Source: Plazaster borealis
Lineage: Eukaryota > Echinodermata > Asteroidea > Forcipulatida > Labidiasteridae
Assembly (NCBI GenBank): GCA_021014325.1
Contig: CM037471.1
Span: 17,690,818 to 17,754,817 of the forward strand
Direction of reading: 5' to 3'
DNA length: 64,000 nt
The translations under genes were made by a program, and so were the position numbers. This document shows positions 46,158-56,400 of the stretch, one piece after another. The notes beneath the pieces are model-generated. The model searched no databases. It was not told the origin of the DNA and saw nothing but the letters and a program-made list of their open reading frames with translations. Position 1 is the first letter of the stretch; each line of letters begins with the position of its first letter.

Positions 46158-46830
46158 TTTTTACCTTACAGGTTTTTAAATACTACTTAATAATTTTCTC
46201 TACAGGTTTTTTAACCCATTCGTTTTAACCCATTTTTCCCTTTCAGGTTTGTACATAACTTATTTTTGCAGTTAGTGTTACCCGTTCTATTACAGGATTG
46301 TGTTAACTTTTTCATTTACAGGTTTGTAAATAATTTACTATTTTTACAGGTTCTAATTTTTAACTACGTTCTTTTTACAGGATTGTGTTAACCCCCATTT
46401 TTTTCACAGGTTTGTGTAAACACATTTTTTTCTTTTCAGGTTTGTACATAACTAATTATTTTTTGCAGGTTGTATAACCCGTCCTTTTACAGGGTCGTGT
46501 TAACCCCATTTTTTCGCATGTTTGTTTTAACTTTCTCCTTCACAGGTTTTGTAAATAATTTACTTTTTGTGCAGGTTCTAAACTTTTAACTACGTTCTCT
46601 TTACAAGATTGTGTTAACCCCCACTTTTTTCACAGGTTTGTGTTAACCCATTTTTTCTTTTCAGGTTTGTACATAACTTAATCTTTCAGGTTAGATAACC
46701 CGTTCTTCTACAGGATTGTGTTAACCCCATCTTTTCCCAGGTTTGTGTTAACTTTTTCCTTGCAGGTTTGTAAATTAATTATCATTTTTGTCCAGGATCT
46801 ATAACCCGTTCTCTACACAGGAATGATTTA
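46158..46830 (+). repeat. PLE leader: tandem array of 3'-splice-site-like motifs
   Basis: About 18 repeats of a 30-40 bp unit of the form (pyrimidines)CAGGTTTGTGTTAACCCATT. CAGGTTTGTACATAACT recurs at about 46244, 46437 and 46661, giving a higher-order period of ~190-225 bp. Every unit has a T/C tract followed by CAG|G, the vertebrate/invertebrate acceptor consensus. The array starts at the element's left edge and ends about 35 bp before the first ATG (46867). Confidence 0.85.
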
Positions 46831-46866
46831 ACATATTTTCGCTTTACTGTATTCCCCTTATCCATC

Positions 46867-49590
46867 ATGGCACTTGCTCCTGACACCAAGTGCATTTTCC
46901 GTAAACTTCGTAAGCTTAAAGAAAAGCACACCCGTTACTTGTCACATCTTGATAACTACCGTTTTTATCGCTTGTCCCGTATCATTCCCAAGGGGCTACA
47001 GATCAAGTGTACCCCTTCCTTTGGGGACCTTGACCCATCCTATTTGAAGAAATGGAACAAGACACTGACTAACACGTCTTTCCGTTTGATCAAGTTACTG
47101 GAAAATCAATGCCAACAATTCATTGAAAACCAGTTACTTGAGATAACAGACACTGAGTCTCAACTCCAGGAGTCATGCTCTATTGAAGAGTATGAACAGT
47201 TACAAGATACCATACTATCTAACGTCAAGCATCTAAGGTCCACCCTAATGGACAAACAGAACAAGAAACGTATGAATGTCCAAGCTAACCATAAGAAACA
47301 CATTCATAGACGTTTCCACAGTAGGAGAACCACCATTGCTCCTCCTACTGTTAGGTCGCCAGAGACTAATACTGTAGTTAATCTCTCTGACATGGTCCTT
47401 ACTGACCCACAGGTTAAACTCCTCTCAAGGGGTCTTAAGTTTTGCCCCACACCCAGAGAACCTAACCAACTTATTTTCCAACAGGACATGGCCCAATTCA
47501 ATCGTAGGTTACGCCTACGTGAATACTTTCATGTAGAGCCCTCCATGGATGAAGAGTCATCTGTGGAGACCCAACCAATTACCCGCAACCGCTTCAAGGA
47601 AAAGAGTACTTGGGTACCCCTAAGAACCGAGATGTGTCTCTAGAGACATACATCAATACGGTTAACTCCGAGGTTCTTAAGGTCCCTAATACCCCTACTT
47701 CCAATAACCTCCCCAAGATGAGCGACACGCCCTTACACAACTCCGCCAATCACCAGACATAGTGATTAAACGGGCTGACAAGGGGTCCGCAGTTGTAGTC
47801 ATGAACACACATGACTATATTGCTGAGGGCCTCAGACAGCTCAGCAACACTGATCATTACATTGAATGTGCCACTGATCCCACTCAATCTTTCTCCCAAG
47901 ATATCAGCGACACCCTGGTTAGAATTTATAATGCCAATGGTATCGAGAAAGATACACTTAACTATCTCCTCCCACATGACCCCCGTACAGCAAGGTTCTA
48001 CCTTCTACCCAAGATACACAAGCCCAATAACCCGGGTAGACCAATTGTATCTGGGAATGGTAGCCCCACAGAGCGCATTTCTGAGTTTGTCGATAGCTTT
48101 CTCAAACCCTTAGTCTGCCGTATTCCTTCCTTCATCAAGGATACCAAAGACTTTCTCCACAAACTAGATGAGGTCAAGCACCAAATACCTGACTCTGCCA
48201 TTCTGGTTACTTTTGATGTTTCATCATTGTATACTAACATACCCCATCATGAAGGCATGAGTGCATGTGTCTCTGCCCTCAATGCTAGTAAACAATCCCG
48301 CCCGTCAGTGAGACATATTAAGGAACTCATCAGCCACATTCTCATGAAGAATAATTTTTCATTTTCTGACAGGCACTTTCTACAGGTACAGGGTACTGCC
48401 ATGGGTACCAAAATGGCACCCTCATATGCTAACTTATTCATGTCTCAGTTGGAGGACAGACTCCTGTCCTCTGCCCCCAACCGCCCACTAGTTTGGTGGA
48501 GATTTACTGATGATATTTTCTCCATCTGGTGTGGTGGCAAGGACAGCTTGGATGAGTTTATTGACCATATAAACTCATTTCACCCCACCATAAAGTTCAC
48601 TACCGAATACTCTCTCACAAGTGTGAATTTTCTAGATGTTACCATAACCAAATCCCCTAATGGCATTGTCACGGATGTCTACAGTAAACCCACCGACACC
48701 CACCAGTACCTTCTCTCCAACAGTTGCCACCCTAGTCACTGTAAGAAGGCAATTGCTTACAGTCAGGCCTTACGCATCAGACGTATCTGTTCTACAGATA
48801 CCCTGTACAAGAGGCGCTCATCAGAGCTAAGGAAACACCTTGTATCTAGGGGCCACAGCGAACGCAGGGTCCAACTTGCAATCAACAGGGCTCTCAACGT
48901 ACCTCGTCATACTCTGTTGACTAACACGGGTACTATAAAAGCTCCTACCAATAGAGTGGCCTTGGTCACCACCTTCCACCCCGAACTACCTAAACTTTCC
49001 TCAATCCTCAATAATAACATGACCATCCTTCACTCATCCAACAGGTTACACTCAGCAATCCCTGAGGTCCCCATGGTTGCATTCCGCCGTCCTAAGAACC
49101 TGGGTGACATCCTAGTCAGGGCCAAACTTCCCCAGGTACAGTCCGAACAGAACCCTCAACAGAAATACTGGGCTGTCACAAATGTACCCGTTCCAAATGT
49201 AGAACGTGTCTGTACATCAAGCCCTCACTTAAGATAAAGAGTCATATCACTGGCTCTTCATACAACATCAAGACCGACTCCCAATGTAGCACACCTAATG
49301 TAGTCTATGTCATATCATGTAAGAGATGTGGGCTACAATATGTGGGAGAGACTAAGACCAAACTCAGTCTTCGCTTTGCGAATCATGTCTCTTCCATAAA
49401 GACCAAGAAACCGTACCCAGTCTCTATCCACTTCAACAGCCCCAACCATAGTGTCAAGGATGTTGAACTTCTGGTGATTGAAGCTTGCAATGGTGATGAC
49501 ACACACCGCAAGCATAGAGAATCACACTGGATTCACCAACTCAAGACAGTCCAACCCTTTGGACTAAACATAAACACTGGTGTTAAATAA
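46867..49590 (+). pseudogene. PLE polyprotein: N-terminal domain, reverse transcriptase, GIY-YIG endonuclease (frameshifted)
   Basis: The enzyme would copy the element's RNA and cut target DNA. 46867-47643 is the N-terminal domain, ending near KSTWVP. A shift near 47619 moves the frame to PKNRDVSLETYI; another near 47714 moves it to ALTQLRQSPDIVIK, which leads into the RT. Counting from 47762, RT motifs are RFYLLPKIHK (78-87) with PGRPIVS, FDVSSLYTNIP (151-161, catalytic Asp), QGTAMGTKMAPSYAN (210-224), FTDDIF (248-253, catalytic Asp pair) and FLDV (290-293). A third shift near 49165 leads to GCHKC..KCRTC and then GIY-YIG: VVYVISCKRCGLQYVGET, LSLRFANH and a terminal ESHWIHQL (49300-49590). 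No stop codon interrupts the segments themselves, so the damage is young or partly sequencing error. The frame begins at the ATG 36 bp after the leader array. Confidence 0.88.
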
Positions 49591-49652
49591 CTTCCCATTA
49601 CCCTCCACTTCACTCCTCTGCCTGATAATTCATTTGTTGTATATATTCTGTA

Positions 49653-49658
49653 AATAAA
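49653..49658 (+). terminator. Polyadenylation signal AATAAA of the PLE
   Basis: Sits 63 bp after the coding region in GTAAATAAAGTG. It lies well upstream of the element's 3' end, so it may serve the mRNA but not the full-length RNA. Confidence 0.4.
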
Positions 49659-50100
49659 GTGTAAATCAACACATTTTTTTCTGTCAATAATTTGTTTTTA
49701 TAAATTTCTTACTATAAATATCTCATGTAGTAACCTTTTTTCCACAGGTCCCTCACACCTATTTTTAATATCATCCTACCTTTGATCTTGCCATTCTTTA
49801 ATTGACCATTGTTAGTTGCATCATGATGCAACTTGCTCTCCTATCCTACCCTTTCATGTTTCCCTGCATTGTTATCGAACAATGCATTTACCACTTTTAT
49901 GGTCCAGTAATCCATCCTTTCATACTATACATCCTTTGTCCTCACCACTTTACTCCTATTGGTTCATAGCCACCAATTGTTTCTGAAATAGAAACTTTGA
50001 TTGGCTATAATTTTCCCGCTTCTTTCTGGATCCTTCCCTTAATCCCTTTCCCCTCTCTTTTTCTATAAATGGATATGTATTTGTTTGTACTTGTTTTATG

Positions 50101-50140
50101 CCTCTGAAGAAGGTCCGGTCTGGATCGAAAGCTAAGGCCA
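50101..50140 (+). ncRNA. Hammerhead-ribozyme-like core at the PLE 3' end
   Basis: CTGAAGA fits the hammerhead core CUGANGA. It is followed, after an extra A, by the stem GGTCC-GGTCT-GGATC and then GAAA, the second core block. Hammerhead motifs in PLE terminal repeats are published knowledge. Stem III and the cleavage triplet are not clear here, so activity is uncertain. Confidence 0.45.
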
Positions 50141-50171
50141 TCTACCCTACTTATTATAAAATATAGATATA

Positions 50172-50460
50172 TAAATATAGACTTCCAAAAAACAAGACTT
50201 GCCAAATATACTTCCAAAAAACAAGGATTGTTTAATGTACTTGCTAAATATAGACTTCCAAAAAACAAGACTTGCCAAATATACTTCCAAAAAACAAGGA
50301 TTGTTTAATGTACTTGCTAAATATAGACTTCCAAAAAACAAGACTTGCCAAATATACTTCCAAAAAACAAGGATTGTTTAAAGTACTTTCAAAAAACAAG
50401 AACGGTAAATATATAGGCCTATTTGCAAAACACAAGACTCGCCAAATACTTGCAAAAAAA
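50172..50460 (+). repeat. Minisatellite array, forward, right block
   Basis: Two identical 73 bp blocks (TAGACTTCCAAAAAACAAGA + CTTGCC .. GTACTTGCTAAA) followed by single units, then the unique inverted terminus ending at 50501. Confidence 0.9.
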
Positions 50461-50501
50461 GAAATTTATACTTGCGATGGCACTATAACGGTCTTTCGTA
50501 A

Positions 50502-51615
50502 ATAAGAACCCGCCCAGTAAAATACTATTGTTAAATAAAATATTCGTCATTGTTCCGACATTTTAACTAATGGGCTAAAAGACGAAATTGAAAAAAAATA
50601 ACCAAAAGTGAAACAGTGAGTTAGTTTGGCCTAACTTTTTGACTTTTTGAAAGATCAACGGATCTTCAGATCGTTTTAGAGGATAGGCCTACATACCCGG
50701 GAAAAGGCTAAAAACTTGGTTCATTTGGTGATTTAAAAAACTGTGTTTTCAATAGGCCTAACCACGAGACAGTAACCCAAACAACTGTAGGCTATTATGA
50801 AGAAGACCATGGCAAAAACCGGGAAACTTGTTTTTATTGCTTAAAACAATATTATTCGAATGTGCGTGCATCTGATTTTGTCTTTGAGTTTTATTCTGGG
50901 TTTACATTCTCTCAATTAATCATGAAATAATATCACTATAATAATATCACTATATCGCTCAAACCTCATAAATCACCAAAAGCAAACGCTTTAACCAGGC
51001 CTCAAAATCCACATAATGAAAAGATTAAGGATTGGGCACAGGGAGGGGGGCATTGCTTTTAAGTGTGTGGGGTGGGGGGGGGGGCTGGGGATGGGTTTGT
51101 CTTGCTCTATAGTTTGTAAGTGGTGGGGGTCATGCTTTTATTTTGGAAGGGGGACGCTGCAGGGGGCCACCATCTTATTATATTCTTGGCAATTTGTGGT
51201 CGTGGTATATACGATCACGATCGCGATCGTTCACTACATACAAACACGCATTTTCCTCCTTTTTCCTTTTTTACAACAAAGTCTGGTTTATAACTGCCCA
51301 ACTCGTCTTGGGCTCCGACCTACGTTTGATATTGGAAACACTGTGCAGAATGTACACTGCTCCAAAATTGATGACGGAGCCCAAGCCGAAGTTTGGAAAA
51401 AGGCATAAAAAACATGACGCTTCGCAGTGTTGTTCCTCGCCCGTTTGTCCAAACGAGCCAAGCTCACTTTTCACGGCAGACAAGGTTTGTCTGCGTGGAG
51501 TCTTCAACGTTGTTAAGAAGGTTTTTTAAAAGAATTTTCAGAGGGCGGGGTGGACGAGTTTCCGTATCTGTTTTGTGTTTATTGTGAACAAATTTCTAAT
51601 GACAAGGATCTATAG
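50502..51615. other. Unassigned sequence with a G-rich stretch
   Basis: 51040-51165 is strongly G-rich on +. No gene is supported: open frames at 51016-51587 overlap one another in three frames and have no domain. Confidence 0.4.
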
Positions 51616-51619
51616 GTAA

Positions 51620-51962
51620 AGGCATCGTACACGTTTGGTAATTGTCAAAGACCAGTGTTCTCATTTGGTGTATCCCAACATATGCATAAAATTACAAGCC
51701 TGTGAAAATTTGGGCTCAATTGGTCATCGAAGTTGCAAGAAAATGATGAAAGAAAAAACACCCTAATTTGTGTGCTTCCAGATAGGACTAAAAACTTCTT
51801 GCAAGAAGTTTGTATTATTTAGTGAGAAATTACCTCTTTCTCAAAAACTACGTTACTTCAGAGGGAGTCGTTCCTCACAATGTTTTATACTATCAACAGC
51901 TCTCTGTTGCTCGTTACCAAGTCAGTTTTTATGCTAATAATTACCAAACGTGTACGATGCCT
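51620..51962 (+). mobile_element. TTAA-type MITE, family A
   Basis: Left AGGCATCGTACACGTTTGG after GTAA (mutated TTAA), right CCAAACGTGTACGATGCCT .. TTAA (51963-51966). Palindrome AACTTCTTG/CAAGAAGTT (51793-51810). Confidence 0.8.
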
Positions 51963-51966
51963 TTAA

Positions 51967-52459
51967 ACAAATCCCTTTCGTTCGTCGTGCATTGTTAAAT
52001 ATAATCACTCCGCTGAAATCTGGCTTTCCATTTCACCCAGGTTCGCCTCTTGAAAAAAATCGTTTTGTGGGGTAATAATTTTTGCAAATTACACTATCCC
52101 GCTCCAAAAAGAGATGTTTACGTGTCAAAATGTGGCTCAGATTGCATGACAGAGCGTCTTTAGGACCCGAGCTTCCCGCGGGACCTCACCCTGAAATCTA
52201 GCTTTAGTGCAGCTTCGCCTTGTGAAAACAAACATTGTGGGGTAGGCCTAATCATTTTGCAAATTACACTAAAGGACCCCAAAGCTTCCGGGTCCTTAAG
52301 CGGGCCCGGACCCCACGTTATGGCTTCGCATTCCGCGCTCGCCAATTGTTTCTCAATCAGGGTGCACGACACTAAATAGGCAAAAATTCGTGCCTCAAAC
52401 TCATCACTTTGTGTAAACCAGTACTTTTGACTAATAATGTTTTGGGGTCATGCAATTGA
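51967..52459. other. Unassigned sequence
   Basis: TTTTGCAAATTACACTA occurs twice (52080 and 52254), with similar neighbours (AAAA..GTGGGGTA). This suggests a local duplication. No gene. Confidence 0.4.
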
Positions 52460-52811
52460 AGTCACTGGACACGTTTGCTAATTACTCAAAATAATATTAG
52501 CATAAAAACTTACTTGGTAACGAGCAACGGAGCTGTTGATAGTATAAAACACTGAGAAACGACTCCCTCGGAAGTAACGTAGTTTTTTCTTACTAAAATA
52601 TTTGAATCTGAAAAAGACTTCAGGCCTGAAGTCCTTTTCAGGCATCTGAAAGCACACAAATTTGTGCAACAAGGGTTTTTATTCTTTCGTTATTTTCTTG
52701 CAACCTCGATGACCAATGAGCCCAAATTGTCACAGGTTTATGTTATGCATGTTGGGACAAGTGAGAATATGCCTACTGGTTTTTGACAATTACCAAACGT
52801 GTCCAGTGCCT
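52460..52811 (-). mobile_element. TTAA-type MITE, family A, just upstream of PSMD13
   Basis: Left AGTCACTGGACACGTTTGC after TTGA, right CCAAACGTGTCCAGTGCCT .. TTAA (52812-52815). Hairpin CTGAAAAAGACTTCAGG/CCTGAAGTCCTTTTCAG (52608-52641). It lies about 0.5 kb before the PSMD13 start codon. Confidence 0.85.
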
Positions 52812-52815
52812 TTAA

Positions 52816-53317
52816 TAGATTGTGTACTTTTGAGAATTTATCACAACCTGAGGTTTCTTTGCCTCAACTTTTGACTCGGAGACTTCGAAAAATTTAGGCT
52901 TCAAAAATTGTCCTCTTTTGGCCTGGACAGTGGAAGAATGCTTCATGAAACCATGGAGGGGGGAGGAAGGAAACTGGCAGCGAGTCGGTTTGGGAAAAAG
53001 CACATTAATCGGGGTGTTACTTTCTGGGGTGATTAGCAAAAATTCCAAACGGCTGACCTGCCAAAAACTGAAAAGAAATCTGAAGTTTAGTTGTCCGAAA
53101 ATATATCTGATTGGTTTTCATTAGGCTGAGAGACTTTAAAGTATGTTTTGAGTTCTTTTGAATTTTAGCATTTAGCATTGTTTGCCAATGTGAGTTTATT
53201 CAGTGTGGTGACACCCTTCACCAGAAATCATTAGGAAAAAACGCGCCCTCAAGCGCTAGTTTCCACTCATTTTCGAGCTTTTATTGTGTATCGACGCGAT
53301 ACATGTGAGTCGACAAA
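52816..53317 (+). promoter_or_regulatory. PSMD13 upstream and 5' untranslated region (inferred)
   Basis: No TATA box is evident, which is usual for proteasome genes. Transcription start is not readable. The last ~90 bases are GC-richer and lead to GTCGACAAAATGA, a start with A at -3. Confidence 0.35.
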
Positions 53318-53415
53318 ATGAAAGATATTTTGGGATTCGTGAACGAGCAACAGAGGCAAACTAGTCCAGAAATCGCTGCAGAATGGACGGAAATGGAAGA
53401 AATGTACAACAAAAA
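53318..53415 (+). CDS. PSMD13: PSMD13 exon 1 (start codon)
   Basis: ATG in ACAAAATGA; encodes [12 protein letters not shown] to EMYNKK (32 codons plus two bases). Donor AAAAA|GTAAG. Length and end match the vertebrate first coding exon, which also closes just before the LWHQL block. Confidence 0.93.
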
Positions 53416-56400
53416 GTAAGTTTATAAAGGTTGGTCATTGTTGTTTTCGGAGAAGATTTTGTAAAAATTTCGACAGTGCTGCCTGCACAGCGCTCGATCG
53501 TGAGTCAGCAACCGAGCAATCCAGGCAGTGTGTGTTGCATGATGAAGGACATGTTGCCTAGTTTCCGGACAGTCAATTCACCAAACAAAATCATACATAG
53601 ACTAGAGCAATGGACCATGAATGAACCATGGAGGTCTACCTCCATGAATGAACCAAGCAAGCTTGTCCAGAGTATTGGCATTATAGTGGTAGTGCTATAG
53701 CGAGTCCGGCAAAATGGCAATTTCTTAAAACATATCTGTTTGTTGTGTGTGAAAAGTAGCTGTGATTAGTGAATAACTCCCCTTTTGTTAATGTTAACCT
53801 TGTCCAAATCAATCGAGGATTCAGTTTTCCAGAAGAAGAAATATTTATAATTCCAAAGAAACAAAAATATCTCAGAAAAAGATGCTGTAAATTTGTGAAA
53901 AATGTAGTTTAATTTAGCGTATTTCGGGACCAGATATTGACGCGTCTAAATTTCACAACGTCCATTTTGTCGACTGCTCCAAAAAGTATATTCTCTTGGG
54001 CACTGGAGGGCGCTCTTTCTTTCAAGATAACGCGAGAAAACAAAACCATGTTGCGTACAATTTTATCAGCTTTCCAATGACACCAAGTTTGATAGAATTC
54101 AGGTGAGTAAAAATGTCATTTTTGCCCAATTTTTCGAACCCTTGAAATACGGACATTTTATGTAGATTTTTCTTGTGAAAATGCTTCGAAATGACATATA
54201 CATAGGTCATTACAGTTCTTTGATAGTTAATTATTTGAAAGGTTAGACTCTAAGCTGAGTGTCTATGTGGTTTGTTTTTTATTATAAGCTATACTATAAG
54301 CTATTGAAGTGAAATAAACACTGTTGGATTTCTTTTGCAATCCTCTTTCCAATGGTATCAAACTTGTTAGGTTTTTGTGAAAAAATGCAAAAAGTGCCGG
54401 ACTCTCTACTAAAAGTAGTGGAATTTCTAGTTCGTAGTTGGATCCTGTGGATAGAGCTCTTTGAGACATTCATTTTGCCATGTTTGCTACTTTACTTGTG
54501 GGGACCGGACTTGTGGAAGGTCAAAGTTCCAAATATCGCCAAATATTTGACCTTGTTTACATAACAAATTTTGTTGACTGTGTACAAGCACAACATTTGC
54601 TGTTGCACACAACATCCAATTCCCCTCACGTAATTGAACATTTCCCAAGGGCCGTATCAACATGTTTGACAATTAAGCGCGAAAAAGCGCGACAACTAAA
54701 AGTTTTAATTTCAAAAGTAATTACATTTAACTGTCATTTTCGGTTCATTATTGGGCCCTAAGAAGATAACTACTTACAGTTCTCAATGACTTTCAGCGCA
54801 GAAAACAAGATTTCTTGTGATTTTACAGAAAGTTTTACTCAAATACTCCCAACAAAATGGACGCCAAATTGCATATCAATCGCAAGAGAAAACTCCATCT
54901 TGAAAGTAGTTCCGTTTATTTTTATGAATGAAACGATTAACATGGGTTTAATCTATATTGTCACTCCGCACCACCGATCTCTCTATTTTAGACTATAGCG
55001 TTGTACACGTTGAGGTGGTCACAGTTTCCCATTAACAAAAAGTGGCTGCGCGGTGAACAGCGCCCTCACTCGGTACTGATTGACACTACTAAAAGCCTGC
55101 ATTTTATTTCTGTTAATTTTATTCACCATTTATCTACGCTGCTGTCGCTAGCCTTGTCCAAGGCTCTTTACTCAACAAGCACCTCGCTTTGAATTCACCA
55201 GGTAGATAACAATACTGGCACGGTACTACTGCAGTACTTGATATACAGTTTACCGTGGGGTCAAAGCATGGTTTTTCAACCTCGTACTAAAAAATGAAGC
55301 CGAAACAGAGCCTTGTTCCCACTGTAAAATGGTCAGATTATGGGCGGAGTTGCTTTATGCTAATATTTCCCGAGGTGTATGCTCATTGGTTAATGTCTTG
55401 TTGATAAACACTAAGGGAATAAAAGAGTGGGATGAGGTCTTTGAACGTTTGTTTTTAAAAAACCGGCAGGGTCGTGGCCGTGCGATAAAGGACACGGCCA
55501 CGATCCTGCAAGGTTTTAAACGAACGTTCAAGACCGAATCATCACTCTTTTATTCCCATTCGTAAATGCCCTTTTGTTATAAAAGTGTAATTATGTTGGA
55601 AAATCTGTATAAACTTGTCTGTAAATTTTCAATTCCTGTCACGTTCTCAGGTTCCGTTTCGCGAAGGGTCAATTAGCGCGCGCGCTCAACGGTTTTGCGT
55701 ATGCGCGCGCACTAAGATATTGTACATTCAGTGCCGGTATATTGATTGCGTTACGAGTAAATTAGCGCCGGCGTAAGCTTGCGCGCCACGCGTAAACACT
55801 TCTAGCTGTGTGATTGGACGATTATCTGCCCAGTACAGGAAATGAATATTCAATATCCGATTCCAGCATACGTAATTCGTGCTGGAATCCCGGCACAATG
55901 ATAAAGAAAAACACAAGCTGCCGTTCACAGTGGGAACAAGGCTCTGTTACAGCTTCGTTTTTTGAGGTTGAAAAACCATGCTTCGACCCCATGGTATACT
56001 GTATATCAAGTGCTGCAGTAGTAACGTGCCAGTATTGTTATGCTACCTGGTGAATTCAAAGCGGGGTGCTTGAGTAAAGAGCCTTGGACAAGGCTACGCT
56101 GTCGCTGGTGTACTCTGCGAACTGGCAAAGTCAACTTCTTCTCCATGTTCTCAGCTTCTGGATGTAAGACGAGGAAAGAGTAGACTCAGACTCGAGCTGA
56201 AGTTTACCTGGGCTTGGTTTATTTGTTCGGCAGTCATGGCAGTGGATATTTTAAAATTCTGATGTAGTCCTGAGTCAATCCAATTTAAATAATAAAAACA
56301 ATTTTTTTTCTTCTAATTTTGGGGATATAAACAGAAAAAGGCGTATGATGTTATGGCTGCCTACTTCTAGTTCTAGAAATACATGAATAAGGCTCCATGA

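Larger units (their letters stand above)
46158..50153 (+). mobile_element. Penelope-like retroelement (PLE)
   Basis: A ~4.0 kb element flanked by the direct repeat TATAAAAATATAGATATAT (46139-46157) and TATAAAATATAGATATAT (50155-50172), read as its target duplication. Order: a 0.67 kb tandem-motif leader, one long coding region (N-terminal domain, reverse transcriptase, Cys/His linker, GIY-YIG endonuclease), AATAAA at 49653, and a hammerhead-like core 14 bp before the end. RT followed by GIY-YIG is diagnostic of PLEs. Three frameshifts make this copy defective as written. Confidence 0.9.
43487..50501. mobile_element. 7 kb composite with inverted ends and minisatellite arms
   Basis: The outer ends are inverse: TTACGAAAGCCCATTAGTGC .. 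CATCGCAAGTATAAATT on the left and AATTTATACTTGCGATGGCA .. CTTTCGTAA on the right. Both then enter arrays of the same ~30 bp minisatellite, in opposite orientation. The interior holds unassigned DNA, a SINE-like module and a Penelope-like element. Best reading: an old inverted-repeat element whose right array (45270-45790 plus 50172-50460) was split by later insertions. No target duplication at the outer ends was found. Confidence 0.6.

Noticed and set aside
51016..51587. Overlapping open frames suggesting a gene
   Set aside because: Three frames are open over the same G-rich DNA with no recognisable domain or consistent start.
53309..53975. GTCGACAAAATG at the PSMD13 start and its inverse 650 bp downstream
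   Set aside because: The match is short (12 bp) with only weak similarity around it; chance or an old repeat is likelier than a functional pair.
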